NCBI GenBank assembly: GCA_963668615.2
Contig: CAXXCL010000002.1
Location: 1 to 64,000 of the forward strand
From: JAAYPI01 sp963668615
GTDB lineage: Bacteria; Bacteroidota; Bacteroidia; Bacteroidales; Paludibacteraceae
Reading direction: 5' to 3'
DNA length: 64,000 bases
In this document: piece after piece, positions 35,300-43,700 of the stretch
Layout: the number at the start of each line of letters is the position of its first letter
How positions within the stretch are numbered: the stretch's first letter is position 1
Notes under the pieces: generated by a model
The model's input: only the letters and a program-made list of their open reading frames with translations
Database searches by the model: none
Told to the model about the DNA's origin: nothing
Translations under genes and position numbers: made by a program

Positions 35300-36112
35300 T
35301 TATTTATGATTAGCAGAAAAACTGTTTACGATAGAGAACCCTATTTCGTCAATACAGTACATAAGACTATCAATTTTGCTGGTAAAGAAGTTGTATGCAA
35401 TAACCGCTAAGGCTCCGGTTGCAATACCAAATGCGGTATTGATCAAAGCTTCGGATATACCTTGTGACAATGCAACAGAGTCTGTGCCACCAGCACCAGC
35501 CAAAGAAGCAAATGAACGAATCATTCCGACTACAGTTCCCAATAATCCCATCAAAGTACCTAATGTCGTAATGGTTGCAATTACTGCTAAATTTTGTTCT
35601 AAAGATGGTAATTCCAAAGAAGTAGCTTCTTCAACCTCTTTTTGGATACTTACTATTTTTTGGTCTTTTAACAAAGTTGTGTCAGCTTCCATTTCCGCAT
35701 ATTTTACCAATGCTGAGTTTACCACGTTTGCAACAGAACCTTGTTGTTTTGCACATAAATCTTGAGCAGCAGTGATATTACCTTCAGTCAATAAAGCTTT
35801 TACGTTTTGAATGAATTTTACTAAGTCACCTTTGCCTTTAGCTTTACGAATGGCAATGTAACGTTCAACGCTTAATACTAAAACCGTTAACAAAAGTGTT
35901 TGAATGACCGGAACAATGATACCTCCCTTGTAAATAGTACCCAATAAGTTTCCAGGAAGTGGATGATTTTTAGGGTCACCATTCATGAAATTATCAGGAT
36001 TACCGAATACGTAAGTGAAAATTAAGTAAGCGGCAATGAAACAGCATATAATTACCAATCCGGATGATAAACTAAATGCTTTTGAAGGCTTGTTTTCTTT
36101 TTTTGTTTTCAT
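35300..36112 (-). CDS. ExbB/TolQ/MotA proton channel protein
   Basis: The 270-residue protein has three membrane helices, with the MotA/TolQ/ExbB domain in its second half: ATSLELPSLEQNLAVIATI, TTLGTLMGLLGTVVGMIRSF and the final helix SEALINTAFGIATGALAVI. It forms the proton channel that powers TonB. It is first in the cluster, preceded by a full-consensus promoter and a leader of about 210 bases. The N-terminal helix region LSSGLVIICCFIAAYLIF is longer than in E. coli ExbB. Confidence 0.9.
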   Translation of the reverse strand: MKTKKENKPSKAFSLSSGLVIICCFIAAYLIFTYVFGNPDNFMNGDPKNHPLPGNLLGTIYKGGIIVPVIQTLLLTVLVLSVERYIAIRKAKGKGDLVKFIQNVKALLTEGNITAAQDLCAKQQGSVANVVNSALVKYAEMEADTTLLKDQKIVSIQKEVEEATSLELPSLEQNLAVIATITTLGTLMGLLGTVVGMIRSFASLAGAGGTDSVALSQGISEALINTAFGIATGALAVIAYNFFTSKIDSLMYCIDEIGFSIVNSFSANHK

Positions 36113-36588
36113 AATAATTTTTTTTGATGTTAATTAATGATTAGGTTATTTTTTTTAGTAAATTATTGATTTTTTGATGAATTTGCTACCAAACAAAAAC
36201 TAAAAGAGATTTTCGAAATAAAAAAAGCAAGAATGATGTTGTAAAAAACGTTCCCACTTAAAGTTATAAGTGTCAGTTTTAGAGGAGTATGTTGAAATAA
36301 AACGTTTTTCATAGATTCAAAATGGTTGCCAAAGGTAGATAATAATTTTTTAAAAACAAATTATTAAACGCTGATTTTGTTGTAATAATCAGTCAAATAG
36401 AAATAATTACCTGTTCTATTTTTTTAAGAATTTTTTGCAAAAAAAGTTTTCACATAAAGCAGAAATAATTCATTTACGTTCTCATTTTTGCTAAAAATGT
36501 CTTTTTTTTGATTTTTTTTTCCAAAAATTGATGAGATGTCAATAAATTATCGTATCTCTGCGGAATTATTTTTAATACAATTTACGTA
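36113..36588. other. 476-base spacer between exbB and the RRM gene
   Basis: No coding frame is supported. It holds the exbB promoter at 36330-36360 and, on the minus strand, a leader of about 210 bases before exbB. A small inverted repeat CACTTA/TAAGTG is at 36256-36273. The remaining DNA up to 36588 is very AT-rich and probably holds the promoter of the RRM gene, perhaps around TATCTCTG near 36553. Confidence 0.5.
36330..36360 (-). promoter_or_regulatory. Full-consensus promoter of the exbB-tonB cluster
   Basis: On the minus strand TTTG (36357-36360), exactly 19 bases, then TACCTTTG (36330-36337) reproduces the Bacteroidetes consensus TTTG-N19-TAnnTTTG. The leader to the exbB ATG would be about 210 bases. 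Confidence 0.8.
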
Positions 36589-36903
36589 ATGAACATTTTT
36601 ATTGGAAGTTTATCTTTTGGAGTGAAAGATGACAAGTTAAAAGAGATTTTTGAGAAATACGGAGAAGTTTCTTCTGCTAGAGTTCTCACAGACAAGTTTA
36701 CTGGAAGAAGTAAAGGTTTTGGTTTTGTTGAAATGGATGATGATGCAGCTGCAAAAAAAGCCATTGAAGAACTTAATGGTACAGAAATCGACGGACGTCC
36801 TATCGTAGTAAACGAAGCAAGAGAAAGAACCGAAGATTCTAGAAGAAGCGGTGGTAGCAGTAGTTACGGACAAAAAAGAGATGGTGGTTTTAAAAGATAT
36901 TAA
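36589..36903 (+). CDS. RRM-domain RNA-binding protein
   Basis: The 104-residue protein is a single RNA recognition motif: RNP2 MNIFIGSLSF at the start and RNP1 KSKGFGFVEM-type SKGFGFVEMD near residue 43, followed by a Gly/Arg/Ser-rich tail (RRSGGSSSYGQKRDGGFKRY). Such small RRM proteins are abundant in Bacteroidetes and act as global RNA-binding proteins. It is preceded by a long AT-rich leader region and followed by a strong terminator, so it is monocistronic and probably highly expressed. Confidence 0.93.
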   Translation: MNIFIGSLSFGVKDDKLKEIFEKYGEVSSARVLTDKFTGRSKGFGFVEMDDDAAAKKAIEELNGTEIDGRPIVVNEARERTEDSRRSGGSSSYGQKRDGGFKRY

Positions 36904-36938
36904 TCTGATTTAAGATCCGTCAATTATTTGGCAAATTA

Positions 36939-36972
36939 AAAGCGTCTTTATGAGTAATAAAGGCGCTTTTTT
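36939..36972 (+). terminator. Intrinsic terminator after the RRM gene
   Basis: AAAGCGTCTTTA (36939-36950) pairs with TAAAGGCGCTTT (36958-36969) with a single T-G wobble and a seven-base loop, then a T tract. Confidence 0.85.
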
Positions 36973-37016
36973 ATTGGGAATAACTCGTTTATACGGTATT
37001 TTAAAACAAAAAAATG

Positions 37017-37024
37017 TATTTTTG
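37017..37024 (+). promoter_or_regulatory. Putative -7 box TATTTTTG for the DUF4922-SpoIID gene
   Basis: TATTTTTG matches TAnnTTTG, 31 bases before the start at 37056. Confidence 0.45.
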
Positions 37025-37055
37025 CCTATAATTTGAAAAAATATAAATTGCTTGC

Positions 37056-39269
37056 ATGAATAATATTCCGATAGATTTATCTTCATTTTTGCAAAATCAA
37101 CTAGGTGTATGGTCAATGGCCAGAGATAATTATGAAGCTCTTAGTCTTGTAGAGACTCGTTCGTTGATATGTGATGGAGTTCAACTAAGTGTACAATTTA
37201 ATCCGAAGCGAATTGTTTCTTCTGCTGCAAAAACAGATGTTAAAAGTATTCAGGCTCGTGCTTGCTTTTTGTGTGCAAAAAATCGTCCGAAAGAACAAAA
37301 AAGCATTTCGTATAACGAACGCTTCGAAATATTGGTGAATCCTTTCCCTATTTTTCCTCAGCATTTTACAGTTCCAATAAATACACATCAGCCACAACAA
37401 ATTTTACCATACATTGGTGATATGCTTGATTTGGCGAAAGACTTTCCTGATTTTCTGGTCTTTTATAATGGGCCTAAATGCGGAGCCTCCGCTCCTGACC
37501 ATATGCATTTTCAACTTGGAAACAAAGGATTTTTGCCACTGGAAAAAGATTATAGTAAATTTGCCAAACAAGCTGTTCCTTTTTTTGCTCATCAGCACAT
37601 AAAGTATCTACAAAACGCATTTTTCAATGCACTGATTATTGAAACAGAAGATAAAAAGTTGGCTGAGGAACGTTTTCGATTTTTGTATAAAAATTTGCAG
37701 CAAGTTAATGCCGAGGAGCCGATGATGAATGTGTTATGTTGGCACAATGGAATGAATTATGTGTTGGCGGTTTTGCCTAGAAAGAAACATCGACCTTGGC
37801 AATTTTTTGCAGAGGGAGACCATAATATATTGCTGAGTCCAGCTTCCGTCGATTTAGGGGGTGTACTTATAACGCCTTTGCAAAAAGATTTCGAAAAAAT
37901 AACTGAAATTCAAGTAGAGAATATTGTTTGTCAACTTTGTGTTACACCTCAAGAAGTCATAGACAAATTAGCATTACCGACACTTACTGTCGGCATTCTT
38001 TCTGAACCTGAGGTGAAATTTTGTTTAAGGGGTGATTTCCGTTCCAATGTTTCGGATGATATTTACTCCGGTAACTATTCTGTTTGTGTGAAGAATGGTA
38101 AAATTGCATTTCACGGTATTTTATACGATGAAGTTATTTTTGAACCCATTGATTACAATGCAAGTGTTTTTGAATTGGAACAAGTGCTTATAGGTGTTGA
38201 TTTCCATTGGCAACGCAGGGAAAATCAGCAATTCAAGGGTTCGTTGAAGTGTGTAGTCGAAGATAATAAAGTTACTGCGATTAATAAGATTCCGGTTGAA
38301 GATTATTTGGTCAGTGTTATTTCTTCGGAAATGAGTGCAACATCTTCTTTGCAATTGCTTAAGGCTCATGCTGTTATTTCTCGTAGTTGGGTGCTTTCGC
38401 AGATAGAACATAAAAACAAGCTATATGCACAAAATGTGGTACGACTAATGCCCGATACAGAACGCTATATCAAGTGGTATGACCATGAAACACACCATAT
38501 TTTCGATGTATGTGCCGATGATCATTGCCAACGCTATCAAGGTATTACGAGAGCGAATACTCCTGCCGTTGTGCTGGCTATTGCTGAAACCAAAGGAGAG
38601 GTATTGATGTTTGAAGATGCTATTTGTGATGCTCGTTTCTCTAAATCGTGCGGAGGTGTTACCGAACAATTTAGTACTTGTTGGGGTGATGAAGACGTAC
38701 CGTATTTAACAAAAATAGTGGATGGCGAAGAGTCCTCGTTTGCAAATTTGGATTTAACCCAAGAAAAAAATGCAGAAAAATGGATATGTACTTTTCCACC
38801 ATCTTTTTGTAATACTGCCGATAAAAAAACTTTAACGCAAGTTCTTAATAATTACGATCAGGAAACAAACGATTTTTACCGTTGGAAGGTACAATATTCA
38901 CAAGCCGAATTATCGGAAATTGTTCGTGTTCGTTCGGGTGTGGATTTTGGACAGATAATAAATTTAATTCCTTTAAAAAGAGGTGTTTCAGGAAGAATAA
39001 AAGAACTAAAGATTGTTGGAACAGAACGTACTCTAATTGTGGGAAAAGAATTAGAAATTCGCAAATGGTTGTCACGTTCGCACTTATATAGCTCTGCTTT
39101 TGTGGTTGATAAAACAGCCGGTGGCGATTTTATTTTTACTGGAGCAGGTTGGGGGCATGGAGTAGGTCTTTGTCAGATTGGTGCTGCGGTGATGGGCGAA
39201 AAAGGATATCAATACAAGGAAATTTTGCTGCATTATTTCAGAGGGGCGGAATTGAAGAAAATATATTAA
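37056..39269 (+). CDS. DUF4922 (GalT-like phosphorylase) - SpoIID fusion protein
   Basis: The 737-residue protein joins two unrelated parts. Residues about 1-330 are a DUF4922 domain with the phosphorylase/GalT-type signature HMHFQLG (H-x-H-x-Q) in GASAPDHMHFQ and a possible zinc pair in RACFLCAKNRPK; such domains are related to nucleotide-sugar or dinucleotide phosphorylases. Residues from about 385 are a SpoIID/LytB domain: VSVISSEMSATSSLQLLKAH, ARFSKSCGGVTEQF and the terminal GWGHGVGLCQIGA, related to peptidoglycan-cleaving or amidase-activating proteins. No signal peptide is evident, so how the SpoIID part reaches peptidoglycan is unclear. The fusion is long but recurs in Bacteroidetes as far as I recall. 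Confidence 0.85.
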   Translation: MNNIPIDLSSFLQNQLGVWSMARDNYEALSLVETRSLICDGVQLSVQFNPKRIVSSAAKTDVKSIQARACFLCAKNRPKEQKSISYNERFEILVNPFPIFPQHFTVPINTHQPQQILPYIGDMLDLAKDFPDFLVFYNGPKCGASAPDHMHFQLGNKGFLPLEKDYSKFAKQAVPFFAHQHIKYLQNAFFNALIIETEDKKLAEERFRFLYKNLQQVNAEEPMMNVLCWHNGMNYVLAVLPRKKHRPWQFFAEGDHNILLSPASVDLGGVLITPLQKDFEKITEIQVENIVCQLCVTPQEVIDKLALPTLTVGILSEPEVKFCLRGDFRSNVSDDIYSGNYSVCVKNGKIAFHGILYDEVIFEPIDYNASVFELEQVLIGVDFHWQRRENQQFKGSLKCVVEDNKVTAINKIPVEDYLVSVISSEMSATSSLQLLKAHAVISRSWVLSQIEHKNKLYAQNVVRLMPDTERYIKWYDHETHHIFDVCADDHCQRYQGITRANTPAVVLAIAETKGEVLMFEDAICDARFSKSCGGVTEQFSTCWGDEDVPYLTKIVDGEESSFANLDLTQEKNAEKWICTFPPSFCNTADKKTLTQVLNNYDQETNDFYRWKVQYSQAELSEIVRVRSGVDFGQIINLIPLKRGVSGRIKELKIVGTERTLIVGKELEIRKWLSRSHLYSSAFVVDKTAGGDFIFTGAGWGHGVGLCQIGAAVMGEKGYQYKEILLHYFRGAELKKIY

Positions 39270-39282
39270 AAAATTATATTTA

Positions 39283-39939
39283 ATGGGAATAATAGAAGAA
39301 TTCAGAATTAAGGTGCCATTTGAAAAATTCAGAGAGGATGGAGCAAGGTTTATCAAAAACCCGGATATTTCTAAAAAAGATAACAAAATCAGCTCTTATT
39401 ACATTTCTTATCCTGAGTTTTTAGAATATTTCAAAAATACGACTGAGATAAAAAAACACAATCTTATCATTGGAATTAATTTTGTTTACGGTTGGATGCC
39501 TAGAGTTTTAAAATTTCATTCTGAAAATTTCGATGAAGTATTGGAATTTCTCAACAGAGCAAAGAAAGGTGAACTTCCAACAAAAAAAGAGCTTGAAAAA
39601 GACCTTGAACTTTTAAGTGAAATACTGGACCATTCTCTTATTGGAACGAGTAAGTTGCTTCATTTTATCAATCCTGAAAAATTTGCAATTTGGGATAGTA
39701 AAGTATATAAGTATCTAATGGGACTACCCGAACAAGAGAAAGTGCCACATTACAAAACAGAAAAAGCAGAAAGTTACTTGGCTTACTTGGATTTTTGTAA
39801 GGAGTTGACTCAAAGAAAAGAATATGAAGAAATACACAATCATATTTGTGAAGAAGTAAAATATCCGATGTCAAAATTCAGGACGGCTGAATTAATAATG
39901 TTTTCTACTAGAAATGATACAAAATCAAATGAAAAATAA
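39283..39939 (+). CDS. Orphan protein, possible helix-hairpin-helix relative
   Basis: The 218-residue soluble, lysine-rich protein has no domain I can name with confidence. A segment near residues 120-145, TSKLLHFINPEKFAIWDSKV, resembles the pattern of HhH/DNA-glycosylase-like proteins with a cofactorless helical core, but key catalytic residues are not evident. It lies 13 bases after the SpoIID gene and overlaps the next gene by 11 bases. It is absent from the usual neighbourhood I know and could have been inserted. Confidence 0.6.
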   Translation: MGIIEEFRIKVPFEKFREDGARFIKNPDISKKDNKISSYYISYPEFLEYFKNTTEIKKHNLIIGINFVYGWMPRVLKFHSENFDEVLEFLNRAKKGELPTKKELEKDLELLSEILDHSLIGTSKLLHFINPEKFAIWDSKVYKYLMGLPEQEKVPHYKTEKAESYLAYLDFCKELTQRKEYEEIHNHICEEVKYPMSKFRTAELIMFSTRNDTKSNEK

Positions 39940-41212
39940 TCAATCCAAACGCTCCCCCTGGTCATGGATACCTACCCTGTATTTTGCCGAGGGCATTCCG
40001 TATGTGGTCGCTATGACAGTGGCGGTAATTATGTACAAACGTCTTGGTATTTCGAATACCGATATTGCACTATATACCAGCTGGTTATATCTTCCTTGGG
40101 TGATTAAGCCTTTTTGGAGTCCATTTGTAGATATTATTAAGACCAAGCGTTGGTGGATAGTTACCATGCAATTGCTGATTGGAGCTGGATTGGCAGGGGT
40201 TGCTTTTTTGATTCCGATGCCATTTTTTTTTCAAGGAACATTGGCTGTCTTATGGCTTATTGCGTTTAGTTCCGCCACTCATGATATTGCTGCCGATGGC
40301 TTTTATATGTTAGCGTTGGATAGCTCACAACAATCTTTCTTTGTAGGTATTCGGAGTACTTTCTATCGGTTGGCTATGATATCCGGACAAGGGTTACTTA
40401 TTATTTTGGCCGGAGCATTAGAGCATTATACCGGAAAGATACGTTTGGCATGGAGCATCGTGTTTTTTATTATGGCAGGTATATTTGTTTTGTTTTTTAT
40501 TTATCATCGTTTTATTTTACCACAACCTGATTCGGATGTAACTAAGAAAGGTAGAAATGCGAAAGAAATTTTTTATGAATTTGGACTGACTTTTGCCTCT
40601 TTTTTTCAGAAAAAAGGAATCGGACTGGCTATTGCGTTTATGTTGCTATATCGATTAGGAGAAGCCATGTTGGTGAAAATGACGTCTCCTTTTTTACTTG
40701 ACCCACGAGATATTGGAGGCTTAGGTCTTTCTACAGAACAAGTGGGATTGGTTTATGGAACGGTTGGCGTTATAGCATTAACTTTGGGGGGAATTGTTGG
40801 CGGAATTGCTGCTTCACGTAAAGGCCTGAAATATTGGATATGGCCTATGGCTTTGTGCATTACGTTGCCTCATTTGGCCTATTTATATTTATCATGGTTT
40901 ACTCCTGAAAGTATGCTCTTAATTAATATTGCGGTTGCTATTGAACAGTTTGGTTATGGATTTGGATTTACTGCTTATATGCTTTACCTGATTTATTTTT
41001 CGGATGGAGAACACAAAACTGCTCATTATGCTATTTGTACAGGATTTATGGCTCTGGGAATGATGCTTCCGGGTATGATTGCCGGTTGGTTACAGGATTT
41101 GTTGGGCTACAATCATTTTTTTATTTTGGTAATGATTTGTGCTATACCAACATTGGCTATTATTCCGTTTATGAAAATAGATAAGAATTATGGAATGAAG
41201 AAAAAGAAGTAG
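39929..41212 (+). CDS. AmpG-like major facilitator transporter
   Basis: The 427-residue protein has about 12 transmembrane helices. The opening WIPTLYFAEGIPYVVAMTVA and the PWVIKPFWSPFVDIIKTKRWW loop are typical of the AmpG/SLC33-like branch, which imports muropeptides from peptidoglycan turnover. The TM10-11 SDGEHKTAHYAICTGFMALG region is also conserved. I choose the ATG at 39929 (MKNNQSKRS) over an upstream in-frame ATG. Its position after a SpoIID protein suits cell-wall recycling, but the substrate is inferred. Confidence 0.85.
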   Translation: MKNNQSKRSPWSWIPTLYFAEGIPYVVAMTVAVIMYKRLGISNTDIALYTSWLYLPWVIKPFWSPFVDIIKTKRWWIVTMQLLIGAGLAGVAFLIPMPFFFQGTLAVLWLIAFSSATHDIAADGFYMLALDSSQQSFFVGIRSTFYRLAMISGQGLLIILAGALEHYTGKIRLAWSIVFFIMAGIFVLFFIYHRFILPQPDSDVTKKGRNAKEIFYEFGLTFASFFQKKGIGLAIAFMLLYRLGEAMLVKMTSPFLLDPRDIGGLGLSTEQVGLVYGTVGVIALTLGGIVGGIAASRKGLKYWIWPMALCITLPHLAYLYLSWFTPESMLLINIAVAIEQFGYGFGFTAYMLYLIYFSDGEHKTAHYAICTGFMALGMMLPGMIAGWLQDLLGYNHFFILVMICAIPTLAIIPFMKIDKNYGMKKKK

Positions 41213-41217
41213 GAAAA

Positions 41218-41952
41218 CTATCTTTTTTTGCAACAATCTAACAGAAAATCCATTTGTAGGTAAAAGTCTTGCATACTATTGAAAATTAGATTAGTGCCCG
41301 CTTGTATTAATTCTTTTTCATCCAAAATGCCCGTATTTACTCCAATTGTAAAGATGTTGGCTGCTACCGCGGATTGAATACCTAACGGGGCATTTTCGAT
41401 AACAAAAGCTTCGTTGGGCTTTATATTTGCTTTTTCTAAAGCCATTAAATAGGGCTCCGGATGTGGCTTTCCATGTTTTACATCGTAAGCAGTAATCATT
41501 TTGTCGGGTGAAAAAATACCGGGATAGAAAGTGTTGAGGGTTTGCAGTAAACTGGATTGCCCTGAACCTGTTACCAAAAATATATCAATTCCTAACGATT
41601 TTGTTTTTTGTAATACTTGTGATGCATATGGCATTGGAATAGGATCTCCACACTTTTCAAAATTGTGACTTTTTATTTTGTACAGTTGTTGTATTTCTGT
41701 TTCGGTTGCATTTCTTTTTTTTTGTTCCAAAAATTCATTGGCAATAGTTGATGCTCCTGTTCTCCCTTCATTCAAATAAGCTTTGTATTCGGAAAATTTG
41801 ATGCCTATTTCTTCGAACGCTTTGACCCATGATTTTGCATGATAAGGCATAGAATCAAAAATCACGCCGTCCATATCAAAAAAAAATGCTTTTGGACGTA
41901 AGAAGGAATAACTATGTTGTTGAGTAAAATCTGAAATGGCTTTTTGAAACAT
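41218..41952 (-). CDS. HAD-IA hydrolase (beta-phosphoglucomutase-like)
   Basis: The 244-residue HAD phosphatase has motif I FFFDMDGVIFDS near residue 22, motif II VTGSG, and motif III/IV around KHGKPHPEPYLMALEKA and VIENAPLGIQSA. The cap after motif I is of the beta-phosphoglucomutase type. A phosphosugar substrate is likely. The start is the ATG at 41952; an upstream in-frame TTG falls inside the -7 box. It converges on the AmpG-like gene with only 5 bases between stop codons. Confidence 0.88.
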   Translation of the reverse strand: MFQKAISDFTQQHSYSFLRPKAFFFDMDGVIFDSMPYHAKSWVKAFEEIGIKFSEYKAYLNEGRTGASTIANEFLEQKKRNATETEIQQLYKIKSHNFEKCGDPIPMPYASQVLQKTKSLGIDIFLVTGSGQSSLLQTLNTFYPGIFSPDKMITAYDVKHGKPHPEPYLMALEKANIKPNEAFVIENAPLGIQSAVAANIFTIGVNTGILDEKELIQAGTNLIFNSMQDFYLQMDFLLDCCKKR

Positions 41953-41973
41953 ACTTTTTTTATTTTTGTGAAG

Positions 41974-41981
41974 CAAAGTTA
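41974..41981 (-). promoter_or_regulatory. Putative -7 box TAACTTTG for the HAD gene
   Basis: TAACTTTG on the minus strand matches TAnnTTTG and lies 21 bases before the ATG at 41952. It overlaps the in-frame TTG that would otherwise look like the start. Confidence 0.55.
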
Positions 41982-42073
41982 CTCAAAAGAAAGGAATTGT
42001 GATAAAAATCAGGATTGCTTTTTAATTTGTATAAAAAACAATAAATAAAGAGGTAACTCGTTAATTAAATGTA

Positions 42074-42081
42074 TATTTTTG
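42074..42081 (+). promoter_or_regulatory. Putative -7 box TATTTTTG for the lipoprotein gene
   Basis: TATTTTTG matches TAnnTTTG and lies 49 bases before the lipoprotein ATG at 42131. Confidence 0.4.
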
Positions 42082-42130
42082 TTCGTAACTTTTGAAGAGT
42101 ATATAAACGGAACATTTGACCTTAACTGAT

Positions 42131-42613
42131 ATGAAAAAATTATTTTATTTATTTGTTCTTTCTTTGACTTTTTCTGCTTGTAGCCTCAAGTCTGAAACAG
42201 ATGTAAGTCCTCGTATAACTTATTCTGACTTTCGTGTAAATGGAGACTCTATTGCTCATCAAGACACTCTTTTTGTGGGTGATACATTGCAGTTTGCCGT
42301 GTCATTAAATGGATACTATAATGAACTTACGCAATTAAATGTTAATCCCGAAACGGATTATATCACATTTTCTTTGTGTGATTCTGCCGCGGCCTCGGCG
42401 TTTATAAATGAAAATTTGACGGATACTAGTGCAGGAAAATATATTTTCAAAAGTAGCATATACAATTGTGCATTTCCTGTCCAAATAGTAGCAAAGCAAG
42501 CAAAACAAGAAGCTGTTGCTCTTACATTTTCCTTAACATCTTCTTCAGAGCTCAAAGATGGTAATCCGTATACTTCGTCTTTGAGTTTTAAAGTTGTTGC
42601 TGCCAAAGACTGA
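42131..42613 (+). CDS. Small lipoprotein of unknown function
   Basis: The 160-residue protein starts MKKLFYLFVLSLTFSACS, a lipoprotein signal with the lipobox cysteine at residue 17. The rest is a beta-rich domain (ITYSDFRVNGDSIAHQDTLF, LQFAVSLNGYYNELTQLNV), without a known family. An in-frame ATG five codons upstream was rejected because it would put charged and polar residues ahead of the signal. A strong terminator follows, so it is monocistronic. Confidence 0.75.
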   Translation: MKKLFYLFVLSLTFSACSLKSETDVSPRITYSDFRVNGDSIAHQDTLFVGDTLQFAVSLNGYYNELTQLNVNPETDYITFSLCDSAAASAFINENLTDTSAGKYIFKSSIYNCAFPVQIVAKQAKQEAVALTFSLTSSSELKDGNPYTSSLSFKVVAAKD

Positions 42614-42627
42614 ATATTTACTTAACA

Positions 42628-42658
42628 AAAACGGAGACTGTTAGATAGTCTCCGTTTT
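42628..42658. terminator. Bidirectional terminator
   Basis: AAAACGGAGACT (42628-42639) and AGTCTCCGTTTT (42647-42658) pair perfectly over 12 bases around a seven-base loop. It can end the lipoprotein gene on the plus strand and korB on the minus strand. Confidence 0.85.
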
Positions 42659-42683
42659 TGTTATTATTTAGACGTTGGAAAGT

Positions 42684-43697
42684 TTATTTTATTTCCCAAA
42701 TATCACCTTTCATCAAAAAATCTTTCAGTTTACGCGTTGGATTTTTAGCTTGTACTTCTGCAATTTGTTCTGCTACAGCCTCGTCATAAGTAGGAGCTTT
42801 TACATCACGAATAACACCCAAAGCGATAGGAAATTCGGGATACGACATATTTGCCAATTTTTGATGCAAAGTATTATCTTCTGTTGTTGCATCATGTACT
42901 AATAAATCTTTTTCGGTAATGCCGTTTTCACCGATTGTAACCACTTTTAAATTGAAACCTTCTCCAATAAGTCCTTTTTCTCTGTTTTTGCCGAATATCA
43001 TAGGTTTCCCTTGTTCAAGAAGAATGGCATTCTCAGTACGATTTTCTTTGGTGGCAACAGCACTATGGGTGCCATCGTTGAAGATGACGCAATTTTGCAA
43101 AACTTCCACCACGGAAGCTCCTTTGTGCTTAGCTGCAGCTGTTAAAACTTCAACTGAGACCTCTGAATCAACATCTACCGTACGAGCAAAAAAATGACCG
43201 CGTGCTCCAAAGGCCAATTCTGCAGGACGAAATGGGTCTTCGACCGTTCCGAAAGGAGAAGATTTGGATACAAAACCACGTGGCGAAGTAGGAGAGTATT
43301 GACCTTTTGTTAAACCATAAATACGATTGTTGAGTAAGACAATGTTGGTGTCAATATTCCTACGAATAGAATGGATGAAGTGATTACCTCCAATAGCCAA
43401 ACTATCTCCATCTCCTGAAATTTGCCATACGCATAATTTGGGGTTTGCAACTTTAACTCCCGTTGCAATAGCAGCTCCACGACCATGAATGGTATGGAAA
43501 CCATAAGTATTCATGTAATAAGGAAGACGTGAAGAACATCCTATACCTGAAATAACAGCTGTTTGGTATGGAGGTATTCCCAATTCTGCCATTGCTTTGT
43601 GCAACGAATTTAATAAGAAGTGATCTCCACAACCCGGACACCATCGTACTGCTTGTGGGTTTTTGTAATCTTTGGGTTGATATATTAATTCTGTCAT
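42684..43697 (-). CDS. korB: 2-oxoacid:ferredoxin oxidoreductase, beta subunit
   Basis: The 337-residue beta subunit binds thiamine diphosphate: VRWCPGCGDHFLLNSLHKA, ISGIGCSSRLPYYM with the Cys-x-x-Cys-type iron-sulfur region, and GDGDSLAIGGNHFIHSIRRN for the cofactor. With the alpha subunit it oxidatively decarboxylates 2-oxoglutarate (or a related 2-oxoacid) to an acyl-CoA, reducing ferredoxin, a typical route in anaerobic Bacteroidetes. It lies 3 bases after korA. Substrate is inferred from the family branch. Confidence 0.92.
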   Translation of the reverse strand: MTELIYQPKDYKNPQAVRWCPGCGDHFLLNSLHKAMAELGIPPYQTAVISGIGCSSRLPYYMNTYGFHTIHGRGAAIATGVKVANPKLCVWQISGDGDSLAIGGNHFIHSIRRNIDTNIVLLNNRIYGLTKGQYSPTSPRGFVSKSSPFGTVEDPFRPAELAFGARGHFFARTVDVDSEVSVEVLTAAAKHKGASVVEVLQNCVIFNDGTHSAVATKENRTENAILLEQGKPMIFGKNREKGLIGEGFNLKVVTIGENGITEKDLLVHDATTEDNTLHQKLANMSYPEFPIALGVIRDVKAPTYDEAVAEQIAEVQAKNPTRKLKDFLMKGDIWEIK

Positions 43698-43700
43698 TTT

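Noticed and set aside
35376..35765. 129-residue open frame antisense to exbB
   Set aside because: It mirrors a conserved membrane protein; the composition is a by-product of that gene.
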